Below are positions 1 through 12,059 of a stretch of DNA of 64,000 nucleotides, in pieces. The translations under genes were made by a program, and so were the position numbers. Origin of the DNA: Mangifera indica (lineage: Eukaryota; Streptophyta; Magnoliopsida; Sapindales; Anacardiaceae); NCBI RefSeq assembly GCF_011075055.1, contig NC_058151.1:7334251-7398250 (forward strand), written 5' to 3'. The notes under the pieces were generated by a model. That model was not told the origin of the DNA, did no database searches, and saw nothing but the letters and a program-made list of their open reading frames with translations. The stretch's first letter is position 1, and the number at the start of each line of letters is the position of its first letter.

Positions 1-289
1 TAAAAAAACACATCATTAAATGTGCCCAAAAAACACAAAATCCGAAAAAACCGAACCTCAAACTCGAAAACTACATATGGAAAAACCCTAAATCAGAAAA
101 AACGGATATAAAATTCGAAAACTACACGTTGAGAAACCCGATATAAGAAAATTTTCAATTTACCCCCTAAAAAAATTTCTATTATAACAGGTCCAATATT
201 TTCCCTGGCCCCTTAGTAATTTTCTAGTCTCTTAGCACCCCTGCAGTTTTAAAAAAAGCAAATTTTCCCCCAACACATGATATTCACTG

Positions 290-850
290 TAACAACCCAC
301 TGTGATGTGGCAAATTTCAAAAAACTCCACAGTGGATTCAGGACACTCACACAACTCCCTGATTTTTTGAAAAAGGCTAATTAAACCCCTAACCCACTGT
401 CAACAGTGGGAGAAATCGTTCCACAGTGGGAAACACTGTTCCCACTGTCGACTGCCGATAGCTTCGGAACAAATTTTCAGCCAAAAATTCGTCGTTTCGG
501 CCTCCAATTTCAACACAAATCAAATCTACGTAGGCTATAACACAAAACCCCTCAACCAATTCAACGAAAATGACCAAGAATCAAAACATTTCAAGCATTG
601 TTCAAAATCGAAACCCTAAACCCTAAACCCTAAACCACAAAATCTCACTCAAATCTCAATAATATGAACAATAAATTGATTCAAACAAGATGACGGAAGA
701 TATTCTAATGTGGTATGCGATTTTCAGTTGCCGAAAACCACGAAAATTGCCGGAAATCCGACCGACAGTGCGATGATAGTGGGACAGGGGAAAATTTCGA
801 ATTTTCCCCTGTTTTTGAACAGTGATTTCACAGTGGGGACAGTGGAAATT
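290..850. repeat. Cluster of CCACTGTG/CACAGTGG palindromic motifs
   Basis: The word CCCACTGT or its reverse complement ACAGTGGG, or close variants, recurs near 296, 325, 390, 401, 421, 446, 830 and 837. Some copies are arranged as short hairpins, for example CCCACTGTCAACAGTGGG. They lie in the subterminal part of the left MULE fragment. The equivalent stretch of the other MULE end (13900-14500) does not show them. They could be subterminal transposase-binding or structure-forming repeats, which is inference. Confidence 0.5.
611..636. repeat. Short telomere-type CCCTAAA repeat
   Basis: About three and a half copies of the plant telomere heptamer CCCTAAA occur in a row. The corresponding place in the other MULE end (about 14250) has only one copy, so the array looks like a local expansion within the transposon end and not a telomere. 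Confidence 0.75.
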
Positions 851-973
851 TGTTGGGTTTATATATGGGCAGTTTCGACATTTCACAAATGTTGGGCATT
901 TTTGCTTTAATCTGAATTTTTTGGGCAATTTCGCTTAAACCCCCTTACTTTTGCCTATTTTTTATAATTTCCC

Positions 974-1946
974 TGAAATATAGAGAATTAAATTGTCAAG
1001 GATGCAGTTGGCGCTGTGATTGGATTCAGATCCTTCTGTGCAGTTGCTTCAATTCAATGCTTTGTGGGGTTTATCATGACATTAGTGAAGAATTCAAACT
1101 CAAGCTCAAAGTAAAAGTAAAAATTGAATGCTCTGGGTGGGTCAAGTTTTTTAATTTTAGAGTAATTTATCTAGTGTTGAGGCTGCAATCAATTTGCAGA
1201 TTCTCTTTTCTTTTCCGTACAGAGACAAAAATCCGCAGAAACAAACTAGGAAATTACAATAAGCACGAAAGAAGTGAAAGCAGAGTTGAGTTATCAACTG
1301 AAATGTTTCTGGGCTACCGCACTGCCACTGGAAGTGGAATGCGTCTCATGAATTTGATTTTCCTCTTCTTCTTCTTCCCAAGTAAAAAAATGAATTAGAC
1401 ATCCTAAGAGGCTTGGCTTTCAATCAAACGCAGATTGACTTTCACAGTCCCACCCCCAACAAATTAACGTGGCCATTTCCAATTTGTTAATCAATTAAGG
1501 GGCTTGGCTTGGAGGATTTCTTTCTGACTATCTCAACACTAGGCATGTGTTTTGACTATTTTTGCCATAGCATATCTATTTCTATATAACACTATTTTTA
1601 TTTTTTCTCTTTTTATTCAGTGTTAAAATTTATGAATGTAATAAAACAAAATTTCTAGTAGCTTTTTATATGTAATAGTATAGTATACTCAAAAATATTG
1701 TTCTCATTTTACTAATATTAACCTTATGAGAATCATTCCTAACAATATATATATATATATAATGGAAAATTTTGCACTTAATTAAATATTCGAAAGGTAA
1801 ATTCAAAATAAAATTAATATAATATTATCATAAAAAACAAATGAAGAATTTTTTCATTAAATAGGGTCACCTCACCATGTGCGTCCATCCTTACCCAACG
1901 CCAACAAATCATATACTTACATTACACTAATTAACAAAGAGTTAGA
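974..1946. other. Gap between two MULEs, no gene recognised
   Basis: AT-rich sequence between the left MULE fragment and the target duplication of the large MULE. An open frame at 1057-1398 is low-complexity and matches no family I recognise. A short (AT)n run occurs near 1746-1760. Nothing else can be supported. Confidence 0.5.
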
Positions 1947-1955
1947 TAAAATAAA
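1947..1955. repeat. Left target-site duplication of the MULE
   Basis: TAAAATAAA directly abuts the left terminal GGG and is identical to the 9 bp following the right end at 14630-14638. Confidence 0.85.
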
Positions 1956-2279
1956 GGGCAATTAAAGTAATTGACTATTTTGCCTTTTATTAAGCAAAAA
2001 TGTCTACATTTCAAACTTTCAAGTAAAAATATCTTAAATATTTTTTAAAATACCAAAACTATCATTCATCACATCTATATAAACCCCTCACTTACTACTT
2101 TTCTTATATCATTCAAATACTCACTCTCACTCTCACTCTCATTTTCACTTAATATTTAATACTATTCGTTTGGAAGGAAAAAATTCATATTTTTAAATTC
2201 AAATCAAAAAATCAATTTATGAGAAAAATGTATTTATACGAATTTTAACTTAAAACTTAATTTTATTTATTAAATCTAG

Positions 2280-3140
2280 TTTGTTTGTTATGTAAAAGGG
2301 ACATTTGGATATTTGATAATAATTTAGGGGTTAAATGAAATATTAAAAAAATATAGGAGACATTTTGATATTATGCAATATATGAAGGATTTAAATAAAA
2401 TGTTATGAATAGATAGATATATTTCGATACAAGACAACATATGAAGGTGTTAAATGAAATGTTAGATAATTTTAGGGGGTTAAATGAAATGTTAGAAAAA
2501 TGTGAGAGTATTTTGATATTAAATATTGTAAGAAAGTTTTAAATGAAATGTTAGGAATCAATAGATTTATTTTGATACAAGACAACATATAAGGAGGTTA
2601 AATGAAACATTAAAAAATATGGGGGTATTTTGATATTAAACATTGTAAAATGATTTTAAATGACATGTTATGATTAGATAGATGCATTTCGATACAAGAC
2701 AAAATATGAGGATGTTATAAAAATGTTAGATAATTATAGGGGTTAAAAAAATATTAGAAAAATACGGGGGCATTGTGATATTAAACATTGTAAGAAGGTT
2801 TTAAATGAAATGTTAGAAGCAGAAAGATGCATTTAGATATATGACAACATATGAGGGTGTTAAAAAATATTAAATAATTATAAGGGGTTAAATGAAATGA
2901 TAAAAAAATATGGGGGTATTTTGATATTAAACATTGTAAGACAATTTTAAATAACATGTTAGGAGTAGATAGATGCATTTCGAGACTAGACAACATATAA
3001 AGATGTTAAATAAAATATTAGATAATTATAGAGGATTAAATAAAATGTAAAAAAAATATGGAGACATTTTAAAATTAAACATTTTAAGATGGTTTTATAT
3101 AAAATGTTAGGAGTAGATAGAGATATATTTTGAAAAATTA
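2280..3140. repeat. Tandem array, about 146-148 bp period, six degenerate copies
   Basis: The phrase 'gatattaaacattgtaag' and variants recur at 2367, 2515, 2632, 2777, 2923 and about 3071. Spacings are 148, 117, 145, 146 and 148 bp. Each unit also carries 'ggggttaaatgaaatgtta' and 'gatacaagacaacatatgag'. The second interval has lost about 30 bp. The array lies in the left subterminal part of the MULE, before the transposase. Confidence 0.75.
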
Positions 3141-3295
3141 GAGGTGATTATATATCAATAAATGGTTGTTGTGGATTTTTTTTATAAATGTTTAATTTTT
3201 TTCCAAAATTCTTCATTGTAGGATTGATAATTAAAATAACTGGTTATGCATTTGTTCATTTCCAAGGAGAATAATTTTAATGTGATGACAACACA

Positions 3296-6145
3296 ATGAA
3301 GTATGTTGAAGATTGCAAACAATTAGTTAAAATTACCTCTAGAGCAACATTTGAAGAATTTATCCAACTTTTGAGTGAACATTGCAGTCTTAATCCAATT
3401 AGATACTATGTTCAACTATCTATGAAACCAAGAAGAATTGAGCTCGACTACCCTGTATAGATCCAAAATGATGAAGATGTTTAAGGTCTTATTGACATGT
3501 CTCAGTACTTTAAAGATGTATTCCTATTTTTGTTACATGTACCCATATCAAAAGATAAGAAGAAAAAGAAGAGAATAACAAATTGGTGAAGTGAAAAAAA
3601 AATCTAATTAAGAAGACTTGATTGATTTCAATAATAGTGCATTCTATATTACAAATGAATAGGCTCAAGGAGACAAAGATAGGGTTCCTAGCTTGGGTGA
3701 CTTTGAAGGAAACGATATGACTGATATTCTTGTTGATAAAATAAAGTTCGAGAATATGTTACATGTCATCGGGGGTATAAATAGTTTGCAACTTAAAGAT
3801 CTTATTATGGGTGGCAAAAATTATTTAAGACCATTTTTTGACAATGTGTCTATTGATTCATTTAAGTGGCTTCCTGATTTTTCTTCACAGCCTTTAATAT
3901 CATCAACTAGTACAGGATCGATTCAAAAGGGGAATGTTGCAAAGCTTGATAACATTTTTCATAACAAAGAATACTTGAAAGATGTTGTCGACCAATTTGC
4001 CTTGGAGAAAGGATTTCAATACAAAGTATTTAAGTCTGACACGAGGCAATAGAAGATTAGGTGTTATGATAAAAAATGCCAATGGCATCTAACAGGAAGT
4101 AGCGTCAAATCCAGTCAAGTCTTTCAAATTGCCAAAATGAATCCAACCCACACATGTTCAGTTAATCAAATAATGTCACATCACCGACAAGCTAGGACTT
4201 AGGCTTTAGGTCAATTAATGAAGTCAAAGTTTGTGTTGATTGATCGAATTTATTGGTCTAAACAATACTTGAAAGATGTTGTCGACCAATTTGCCTTGGA
4301 GAAAGGATTTTAATACAAAGTATTTAAGTCTGACACGAGGCAATAGAAGATTAGGTGTTATGATAAAAAATGCCAATGACATCTAACAGGAAGTAGCGTC
4401 AAATCCAGTCAAGTCTTTCAAATTGCTAAAATGAATCCAACCCACACATGTTCAGTTAATCAAATAATGTCACATCACCGACAAGCTAGGACTTGGGCTT
4501 TAGGTCAATTAATAAAGTCAAAGTTTGTGTTGATTGATCAAATTTATTGGTCTAAAGAGATCATTGTCGACAGGTATAAAATTGATATTTCATATTCACA
4601 GACTTGACAGACAAGAAATTAGGCTTTAAATTCATTGAAAGCTCACTAGAAGAATAATTTATGCTCTTACCTAATTATTGTTATAATTTAGAGCGACAAA
4701 ATCCGAGAACCATGATAACTATAGAAACAGACAATGAACATCGATTAAGTATTTTTTTTATGACATTGGGATGTTTCGAATGTGTATTTAAACAATATAT
4801 TGAACCTATTATTTGCATTAATGCTACTTTCCTTAAAGGTCGATATCTCAGACATTTATTCCTTACAGTAGGCCTCGATAGTAATAATTAGATATACCCA
4901 ATTACTTTCAGTGTTAGTTAAAAAGATCATGACACGTAATATTAGTTTTTGATGACGGTGAAAGAATGCATTAATGAAATCCCAGAGTTGGCAATAATCT
5001 CAAATCAACATCATGTAATGGTTGAAGTCTTTTTAGATGTACACCATGGGTGTTATTGCCATCACCTTCCTTATAACATGCGATCAAAGTACAAATGCAA
5101 CTCACAGGTAGCATGTTTATACCTGTATAAAATTTTTATTTCGTTTAACATTTTATAAATTTTGATAATGAAGTGTTAATATTATTTATAAACTTCCAGG
5201 TTGTGTGTTTATATTAGAAAGTCGCAAAGTCATATACAGAGGCAAATTTTGAGGCTACGATGAGATCTCTTAATGTAGTGCATCCTCAAGCTGGAACTTA
5301 CCTATATGAGGTTAGGTTTCATCGATGAAGCAGGGTATATTTTTCAGGGCACCAGTGTAACATATTAATAGCTAACATTGCAAGGTCATTCAATGCCCTT
5401 GTTAGACATGCATGGGGTTTGCCCATCATGACACTTGTCGAGTTCATCCAAGACACATTACAGTGATGGTTTTACGAGAGGAAAAACCATGCAAGTACGT
5501 ACGAATTTAATACTAATTATCTATTTGATCATGTCTTTTTACCCTTATGCTTGTTATTAACGGATGTGCTATTGCCTTTTCCAAATTATAGATGAATGCA
5601 CCAACTATGTTAACCTATGAACGGAAAAGAAGTTTGGCTACCATGTGTTGAAAGCTGAGTGCTTGGAGGTTTGCCCAATTACCAATGTTCAATATCAGGT
5701 TCTAGGTATTAGTGGATACATGGGCATTATGGACTTTAGTGAAATGTCTTGTACGTGTAATAAGTTTCAACTTTCATGTATTCCACACAAGCATGTCATT
5801 GTTGTTGCAAGACATATCAGGCTCACAAATATGAATGCATGGGTTCATCCTTTCTTTACCATCAAGTGGTACTATGCAATGTCTATTGAACCTATCAATT
5901 CACTGGGGAATCAATCAGAATAGTTGCATATCCCCGAAGAAAGAGTTATCTTGCCCCTGTTATCGATCATCATCGATCAGGTCGCCCTTCAAACAGAAAT
6001 TAACATCCTTCACAAGGAGAGATTGTTACACCCAAGGTATGTAGTCGGTGTAAGCAGCCAAGACATGTCCAAACATAATGCAAAAGCCCAAAATCGGTTC
6101 CAGGCTTCGTCCCATAGAGTTCATCTAGAAGAAGTAAGGGACTGA
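3296..6145 (+). pseudogene. MULE (MuDR-type) transposase pseudogene
   Basis: A decayed Mutator-family transposase. Reading from the ATG at 3296, the first part resembles the PB1-like N-terminal region of plant MULE proteins (KIQNDEDV-like end with stops). It is followed by the MuDR DNA-binding region (3693-4130: FENMLHVIGGINSLQLKD, then KCQWHLTGS). The DDE core is at 4661-5450: ICINATFLKGRYLRHLFLTV corresponds to the family motif with D at the first catalytic site, here Asn. Next come WKVAKSYTEANFEATM-like and NIARSFNALVRHAWGLPIMT segments. A SWIM-type zinc finger follows at 5745-5815 (SCTCNKFQLSCIPHKHVI), with the usual PCKH changed to PHKH. Multiple stops, an internal 294-bp duplication and the missing catalytic Asp show it is dead. 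Some gaps (5163-5200, 5490-5590) may be former introns. Confidence 0.85.
3969..4556 (+). repeat. 294-bp tandem duplication inside the transposase pseudogene
   Basis: The block beginning AATACTTGAAAGATG near 3970 repeats at 4264, ending at a shared ATTGGTCTAAA. The copies differ at only about six positions, roughly 98 percent identity. The unit is 98 codons long and duplicates part of the MuDR DNA-binding domain. Both copies carry the same stop after the codons for TRQ, and the second has an extra one, so duplication followed inactivation. Confidence 0.85.
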
Positions 6146-6329
6146 GGTCTTTATAACCTTCTAATTAGTTTTATTAATTATATGATTTATGTATTTATTG
6201 AAATGATATGTAATCGATGTACTTTGATTAATGTTTCATTTGAGTATTTCTGTTCATATGCGATATAATATATTTAGTGTGAATAATGTTTTAATTGTAT
6301 ATTTGTTATAATGAGCATTATTTATGTAA

Positions 6330-6475
6330 TTGTTATAATGAACATTTTGTGGTTTGATTAATGTATAATTTATTTATGATTTACTTGTGTTTTAGGGAGT
6401 GGTGGTGGAGTTCCAAGGTTGGTGGATTTATCCTTTATGCCTTGGTTATGCTTGTGTTCCAATTTGCTATCATTT

Positions 6476-6513
<38 letters not shown>

Positions 6514-7960
6514 TGTTTTATATGCCATGACAGAGAGTTGTATCAAAATTACAAAATTGCCACTATCATTTTCTTTGATTTTTGATTGCTTTGCTTTGAT
6601 TAATATTTGTACAATACTTGATGATATGATAGTTTTAAGTGTTATAAATACTAGTGTATGATGTTTGGATGCATTGGAATTGCATTTGGGGCCTAGTTTG
6701 AAGAAATTGTAAGGTAGTGCATTTTGAAGTGAATAGTATTTTCTAGCTCACCCTTTTCTATAGAAGATTACATAATGAAGAAGTAACACTTTTTATCTAT
6801 AAATGTTGGACACTTTTAAAGAAATGTTGTTATTGTTAGAGTGAACATTTTGTGGTTTGATTAATTTATGATTTACTTGTGTTTAGGGAGTGGTGGTTGA
6901 GTTTCAAGGTTAGTGGATTTATCCTTTATGCCTTGGTTATGCTTGTGTTCCAATTTGGTACCATTTGAGTGGTGTGTGTGTATTGTTTTATTTACCACGA
7001 TAGAGAGTTGCATCAAAATTACAGAATTGCCATTGTCATTTTCTTTCATTTTTTATTGTCTTACTTTGATCAGTATTTGTATAACACTTGATGATATAAT
7101 AATTTTAAGTGTTATAAAGACTTGTGTATGAAGCTTGGATGCATTGGAATTGCATTCAGGGCCTAATTTGAAGAAATTATAAGATAGTGCATTTGAAGTA
7201 AATATCACTTGGTTATGCTTTGGTTATGCTTATGTTCCAATTTGCTATCATTTGAGTGTGTGTGTGTATTGTTTTATTTGCCATGACAGAGAGTTGTATC
7301 AAACTTACAAGATTGCCACTACCATTTTCTTTGATTTTTGATTGCTTTGCTTTGATTAATATTTGTACAATACTTGATGATATGATAGTTTTAAGTGTTA
7401 TAAATATTAGTGTATGATGTTTGGATGCATTGGAATTGCATTTGGGGCCTAGTTTGAAGAAATTGTAAGGTAGTGCATTTTGAAGTGAATAGTATTTTCT
7501 AGCTCACCTTTTTCTATAGAAGATTACATAATGAAGAAGTAACACTTTTTACCTACAAATGTTGGACACTTTTAAAGAAATGTTGTTATTGTTAGAGTGA
7601 ACATTTTGTGGTTTGATTAATTTATGATTTACTTGTGTTCAGGGAGTGGTGGTTGAGTTTCAAGGTTAGTGGATTTATCCTTTATGCCTTGGTTATGCTT
7701 GTGTTCCAATTTGGTGCCATTTGAGTGGTGTGTGTGTATTGTTTTATTTACCATGATAGAGAGTTGCATCAAAATTACAGAATTACCATTGTCATTTTCT
7801 TTCATTTTTTATTGTCTTACTTTGATCAATATTTGTATAACACTTGATGATATAATATTTTTAAGTGTTATAAAGACTTGTGTATGAAGTTTGGATGCAT
7901 TGGAATTGCATTCAAGGCCTAATTTGAAGAAATTATAAGATAGTGCATTTGAAGTAAATA
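6330..7960. repeat. Long tandem repeats, period about 756 bp, downstream of the transposase
   Basis: Blocks starting 'gaacattttgtggtttgattaat' occur at about 6340, 6843 and 7600. The last two are 757 bp apart, and a shorter related block begins near 7205. Each contains 'ccttggttatgcttgtgttccaatttg' and 'tattgttttatttgccatgacagagagttg'. Small open frames at 6419, 6913 and 7669 are shadows of this repetition (same peptide beginning DLSFMPWLCLCSNL) and are not supported as genes. The array fills the space between the two MULE genes. Confidence 0.75.
6479..6511. repeat. (TG)n microsatellite
   Basis: An uninterrupted run of about 16 TG dinucleotides. The sister repeats at 6970, 7257 and 7728 have only 3-6 units, so the expansion is specific to this copy. 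Confidence 0.9.
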
Positions 7961-8904
7961 GTTTTTACTTTATTTCAAAAGAAGACCTTTTTTTTTTTTT
8001 TAATTTGGTGAAGGGAACATTTGGCATGTAAAAAGTTCCCTTGGTTTTTATATGGTAATTCATAATTATCCACATCAAATTTGAGCTAAACAAGACAAAT
8101 AAAACATAAGAAATTCCAAATTTTTTGCCCTCTTCTCTTTTTCCCTTTTCTTAATTATCATTATTAACCAAATTAATTATATCCTATATATTAAAGCTAC
8201 CCAGCCATAACACCTTATTTTTTTTGTTGAAATTTATTTCCTTTTTCATTTTGGTCCAAATTATTGAATTATTAATTAGGAAAACAATAAATTACTTGTG
8301 AGAATCACAAACTATAGCATAATGAAGCCCAAATAATTCTAAGTCCCAGAACTTTCAACATAAGAAAGATAAAGAAAGGGTTCATATTTAATTATTACTT
8401 TGTTTAAGTTAATTTTTGAAATAAGTGGCAACAAAAATGAAAGCTTAACATGCTAAATCTTTGTGGTAGCTCACAATATTGGAAATATATGTCATACAAC
8501 TACATAAAATCTAACAAAAATTTTTATAGTCGAAGGGTATCTATTGTAGCACTCTAGATCTTTGTGCATCCATCGAATCTTCGTATCAGAAGGCCACTTA
8601 TTATTATTATGTCGTCCAACTATATATAACAATAATATATTATTATTTTTTGTTCATTAATTAATATTGAGTTGTTTAACCACTTAGTACTTTTGTTATT
8701 AGATGTTTCTAGAAATTAGTTTTAGTTGTTCTCAAAATTTGTTTAAACACTTTTTTTTTTAATTTTGAGTACGAGATAACTAATAAAATAAAAAAAAATG
8801 AAATCAAATGCAACCATATACAATAAATATATACATAATAACTCAAAAATCGGTAAAATAAACAATTATAAATACAAATATACATCCGTGATCTACTCAA
8901 TGCA

Positions 8905-11900
8905 GTAAAAATACAACTGCAAGGCCAAATGTCGACACATAGAGGTGGATGACTCTTGGGAAAAATCTAGGGACAATGCCATACACTTTATGAAGCGTAA
9001 CATAAAAATGCCTCAATCACCAGAACCCTCGCCTTGCTGGGGGACACCTTTTACTCGTCGTAATATCAGGTGATCTACTCGTGGTGTACGCCCAACTGGT
9101 CCAAAAACTCGTTGTCTCTAATAATGTTTGTAGGATTGTCATGTAAGGTCGCATCCACGTGCGAGCCCCTTATAACTCCTTATGTACAATACCTCAAAGT
9201 CATACACTGTGATTGATCAATCACAAAAATCTATAACTTCAGCTACCTAATGGGCATAGTTGAAGTTTATAAGGATAAAAACCTATAAATATTGAAAAAT
9301 TATAATGAATACACGTGTTGTATATAAGTTAATTCAAAGTAAATTATAATGAAAATACTATTATACTATACCCAATCGATCTCCCCCCATGGTTTGTAAA
9401 ACAAACCGAGGGTATAATTTGCCTCAACCATCTTTGTGAATAGCTCAAGCCACTCATAATCCTCTGGCGGCATGGAAATCCAACTGTTGAATGCCATCCC
9501 AATATGCCCCACGAAGAAGGTGTGGGTCGTTGTCTAATTCTATGGAATGATGACCTACTGCCTATGCTAGTGTCGATATAGTAGTGCCAAAAAAGAATCT
9601 ATTTGCTGAAATGGATATATAAAACCTGAATTGTATTAGTTTTCGATAAATATATAAAACATTTAACCAAATTCAATGGATATAACAACTTACATCATTG
9701 GTCAACCACTTGCATAGCTCAACAACAATCCTCCAAAGTGTCTTTGGACTGAGCTTCAATGAAATGAACCTCATGATCATCAGATGCTGCAACTTTGATG
9801 TACCATGTGAGGAAAAATTCCTCACGTTCTGTAGTAGATGATGGAATGGTCTGAATTTACCATTTTGCCTTTGGTTTGACTAGATTTGTATACAGGATAC
9901 GAACGAGTGAACCCTTTCAAACGACCCAAACCAATTAAAAAAATACCATAAAATTGTTAATTCAACATTTAATTTTAAGTAATAAATACGATTAAATCGG
10001 TTAATGTTACTTTATCGATGTATGTCAAAGGAGATTTGGCGAGGGAATCTTCCATTGTTGTCAAGTCAACCATTCGTACCTCTTTGATAAACTGTAAAAG
10101 TAATTTTATAAGATAATTTATCAATATATATGAAAATATACAAATTATAATGGATATACCTTATCATGATTTCCATGTAAAATATCCTCTAGTAGTTCGT
10201 CCCCATGTGAACTAATTTCAATTACCCTTTTATTGAAGTTGGAGATATCAGTAAGTAACCATAACCACTAATCCTGAAAAGAAAAAAATATTTTAAATAT
10301 ACATAATAATATTAATAACAAATTGATAAATGACATTTCATATAAAATATAATAACAACAATAATTTTCAAATCTCAGATGGGAGAGGTGATACAATCAA
10401 AAGGTCAACCGAAACACCCTCATAACCAATACCCTATATGAATATGTAAAACAACTTAATCAATAACAATTACAAAAAAATATAGTAACAATGATAAATG
10501 ACAAACCTCGAATGGTAGAGGTGATGTAACCGAAAGGCCAATTGAGACTCCCTCATAGCCATCACCTTGTGCGAATAATAATAACAACATGATCAGTGAC
10601 ATTTCATATAAAATATAATAAAAACTTTTCATATTAAATATCATAAAAACAATTAATTACATACCTCATATGGGTGATGTGATGGAATCAAAAGGTCAAT
10701 AGGTGAGGCCGTCCCGACACTATCATAAGTGTCTTGTACGACGTTAATATACATATTAGAGAAACAAGCAAATACCATTTTGTAAGGCAATGGAAATGAG
10801 ATATGGTTTTGTCACCTGATCAATTGGAGTTGGGCATGTGCACGTAACAATGTTCTCCAAATACATCAAATGATCCTTTAATCAAGACATCTGAGAAAAC
10901 ACCTCATCCCCTAACTAGGAAATCTCATGCAATATCATATTATCCCAACAGGCTAATGCACCATCTACTAGAGATAGAATGGGTGATGTAGTTGATAGAC
11001 ACTCTTGTGTGGTCTCGGTGGCTAGGGTCTCAACAATAGGAGAACATGTAAGATGATTCATAACAAAGGTTAATTGGGCTCCTCAAGTGTCTTAGGACTA
11101 CCGACCTATATATCAACAGGTGGAATTGTTGGAGATGCTCCATCTCTTACTAAAGGGAGCACCGAAGAGGATAAGGAGGAATACGGATCCAACATACCCA
11201 TGTATAGAATAATGTCTAAATACCATAGTCTAGCCTCTTCAATCGGTGATGGTTGAAGTGGAAAGTAACATCATTCTATTCATTCAGATATATAATTCAA
11301 CCTATTTGCAATAATCAAGGTATCAATTAACTAATCAATTAACAATTACATATCTTATCACTAGTGAAAATAGTTTTCATATGACTCCAACTAGGAACGT
11401 CTCGCGTATGCCACCTAAACATCCATAGAAATGCATGGACATCAACCAAATCCACCTAATTATATAGGGTGTCGAATATCTCATATATCCAATACTGCAA
11501 TATAAACATTAATGATTAAATTTAATTAATTTTTGTTCTTGCCAATGAAAATAGGTAATCAATAAATATACAATTACCTGAAATGCAGTGGGAAATCTGT
11601 AGATGTCATATTTACGCATGTCAAACATTTGATCAGAGCAGACTCTGTCACTCACTGAGACATTGACTTGAACATCATCTACCATATCGAAACACCCCAG
11701 GGATAGGAATTAAACCCATCCAAATGATCAACCACCTGTAAGTACTCTGCAAATACTTTTTTTCATCGATCATTCCCTAGTAACACCACATACAGACAAT
11801 ACAACAAGACCATTTTGACGGTATTGATATAATCATCCCCTCATGACCTAGCCAAGAAAACATGCTCGACATTATGATATTGCACCTTTTGACATCTCCA

Positions 11901-12045
11901 AACATAGGTATCTCTAATCCTATGTCCAGATTCATGTGAAATATATGATGAAAGTGTAGCGATCTGACTAAATGGTAGCCCCATCATCAGTGTAAACTCG
12001 AATGAACTAAATCTCATATCAACCTTATTAGCCCTAAACCAAAAT
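8905..12045 (-). pseudogene. Ulp1-like cysteine protease (C48) / DUF1985 pseudogene carried by the MULE
   Basis: Reading the minus strand from about 12045, a DUF1985-type region appears. It has ANKVDMRFSSFEFTLMMGLP, then VKMVLLYCLYVVLLGNDR, then VDHLDGFNSYPWGVSIW at 11680-11740, all hallmarks of plant Ulp1-associated DUF1985 proteins. A likely intron separates it from WIYEIFDTL and FLWMFRWHTRDVPSW at 11350-11495. Near the end, 8905-9270 encodes a C48 protease signature: a degraded His-Trp site, IDF-WSITVYDF with the catalytic Asp region, then SGD-stop-GIFMLRFIKCMALSLDFS. The stop (TGA) sits where the catalytic Cys of GDCG belongs. Intact Ulp1 enzymes remove SUMO; this copy cannot. Exon limits are approximate, and the middle (9300-11300) is poorly assigned. 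Confidence 0.7.
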
Positions 12046-12059
12046 TCATTTAGTCAAAT

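Larger units (their letters stand above)
1..973. mobile_element. Right-end fragment of a Mutator-like element related to the 1956-14629 MULE
   Basis: This stretch resembles the last kilobase of the large MULE further right, in the same orientation. Positions 1-150 show the same 'gaaattcgaaaactaca' style repeats seen at 12060-13790. The lines rich in 'tttaccccc' and 'cccctta' match 13790-13900. The end, around 900-973, matches 14550-14629, including the final TAATTTCCC. The rest of this element would lie left of the window, so its target duplication cannot be checked. No coding sequence is supported here; the small open frames on both strands fall in the repeated terminal sequence. Confidence 0.65.

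Noticed and set aside
611..636. Possible telomere or chromosome end
   Set aside because: Only about 3.5 CCCTAAA units within a transposon end, and the other MULE end has a single unit in the same place.
656..928. Opposing frames of 90 and 66 aa with Cys-rich parts resembling a zinc finger
   Set aside because: They overlap on opposite strands inside a MULE terminal region, have no recognisable domain, and the Cys spacing is not a known finger.
1057..1398. 113-aa frame between two MULEs
   Set aside because: Low-complexity, no homologue recognised, and no supporting splice or start context.
6419..7887. Three similar small proteins beginning DLSFMPWLCLCSNL
   Set aside because: They are copies of the same noncoding tandem repeat in the MULE, with a microsatellite inside one and no conserved family.
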